Origin: Hafnia alvei
GTDB taxonomy: Bacteria > Pseudomonadota > Gammaproteobacteria > Enterobacterales > Enterobacteriaceae
Length of the DNA: 64,000 nt
Direction of reading: 5' to 3'
Assembly (NCBI RefSeq): GCF_900095695.1
Contig: NZ_FMIQ01000073.1
Coordinates: 1-64,000, forward strand
A program made the position numbers and the translations under genes. Position 1 is the first letter of the stretch, and the number at the start of each line of letters is the position of its first letter. Of the stretch, positions 63,998-64,000 are shown piece after piece. The notes beneath the pieces were generated by a model. That model was not told the DNA's origin, made no database searches, and saw only the letters and a program-made list of their open reading frames with translations.

Positions 63998-64000
63998 GGA

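Overview
The window is a 64 kb piece of an Enterobacterales chromosome. Most gene pairs and operons have direct Escherichia coli counterparts with full-length products: lptFG/pepA-holC-valS-yjgM, rraB/argI-yjgK, treBC, glpABC/glpTQ, yibF-selAB-aldB, ridA-pyrIB-pyrL, aaeXAB/aaeR, yhdP-rng-maf-mreDCB-csrD-acuI. The junctions between these blocks differ from E. coli, and msrPQ sits between acuI and aroQ. This suggests a relative such as Hafnia/Obesumbacterium (Hafniaceae). That name is an inference from layout, not a measured identity.

Positions 1-4405 are the right end of a genomic island in the 3' end of a leuX-type tRNA-Leu(CAA). A P4-type tyrosine integrase lies beside the tRNA. Inside it is an overlapping two-gene unit, a NA37/YejK-like nucleoid-associated protein and an unrecognised C-terminally membrane-anchored protein. 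The tail of a further unknown gene runs off the left edge. This is accessory DNA and a candidate phage-defence or island-maintenance locus.

From 4.5 kb on the DNA is core chromosome. 4.8-9.5 kb holds an NTF2-like protein, the L,D-transpeptidase LdtB, the peptidoglycan peptidase AmpH and a chemoreceptor behind a sigma-28 promoter. 9.6-20.6 kb holds LPS export, aminopeptidase A, a polymerase subunit, valyl-tRNA synthetase, RraB and an ArgR-controlled ornithine carbamoyltransferase; a decayed carbamate kinase fragment lies beyond argI. 20.7-31.7 kb holds trehalose uptake and cleavage, then anaerobic glycerol-3-phosphate use. 32-39.4 kb holds a small periplasmic DUF1471 protein, selenocysteine insertion (selAB), AldB and a Kch-type potassium channel. 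39.5-46.3 kb holds RidA, attenuated pyrimidine synthesis (with a pyrL leader peptide) and the AaeXAB efflux operon. 46.8-64 kb holds TldD, a nitrilase-family amidase, YhdP, RNase G, Maf, MreBCD, CsrD, AcuI, MsrPQ and AroQ.

The most unusual structure is a pair of large intergenic repeats at about 24.08-24.62 kb and 46.37-46.83 kb. Each is built from two diverging half-units. Every half-unit carries two hairpins whose stems differ in sequence but whose loops keep AGGA or GGA, several within ACAGGATGT- or ACAGGGATGT-like contexts, followed by a further hairpin, a TCGGACGCC box and a GGCGnACGAAA box. Stem sequence changes while the loop stays, which looks like selection on RNA structure. The loops resemble the published CsrA/RsmA binding consensus. 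This may be an undescribed repeat or RNA family.
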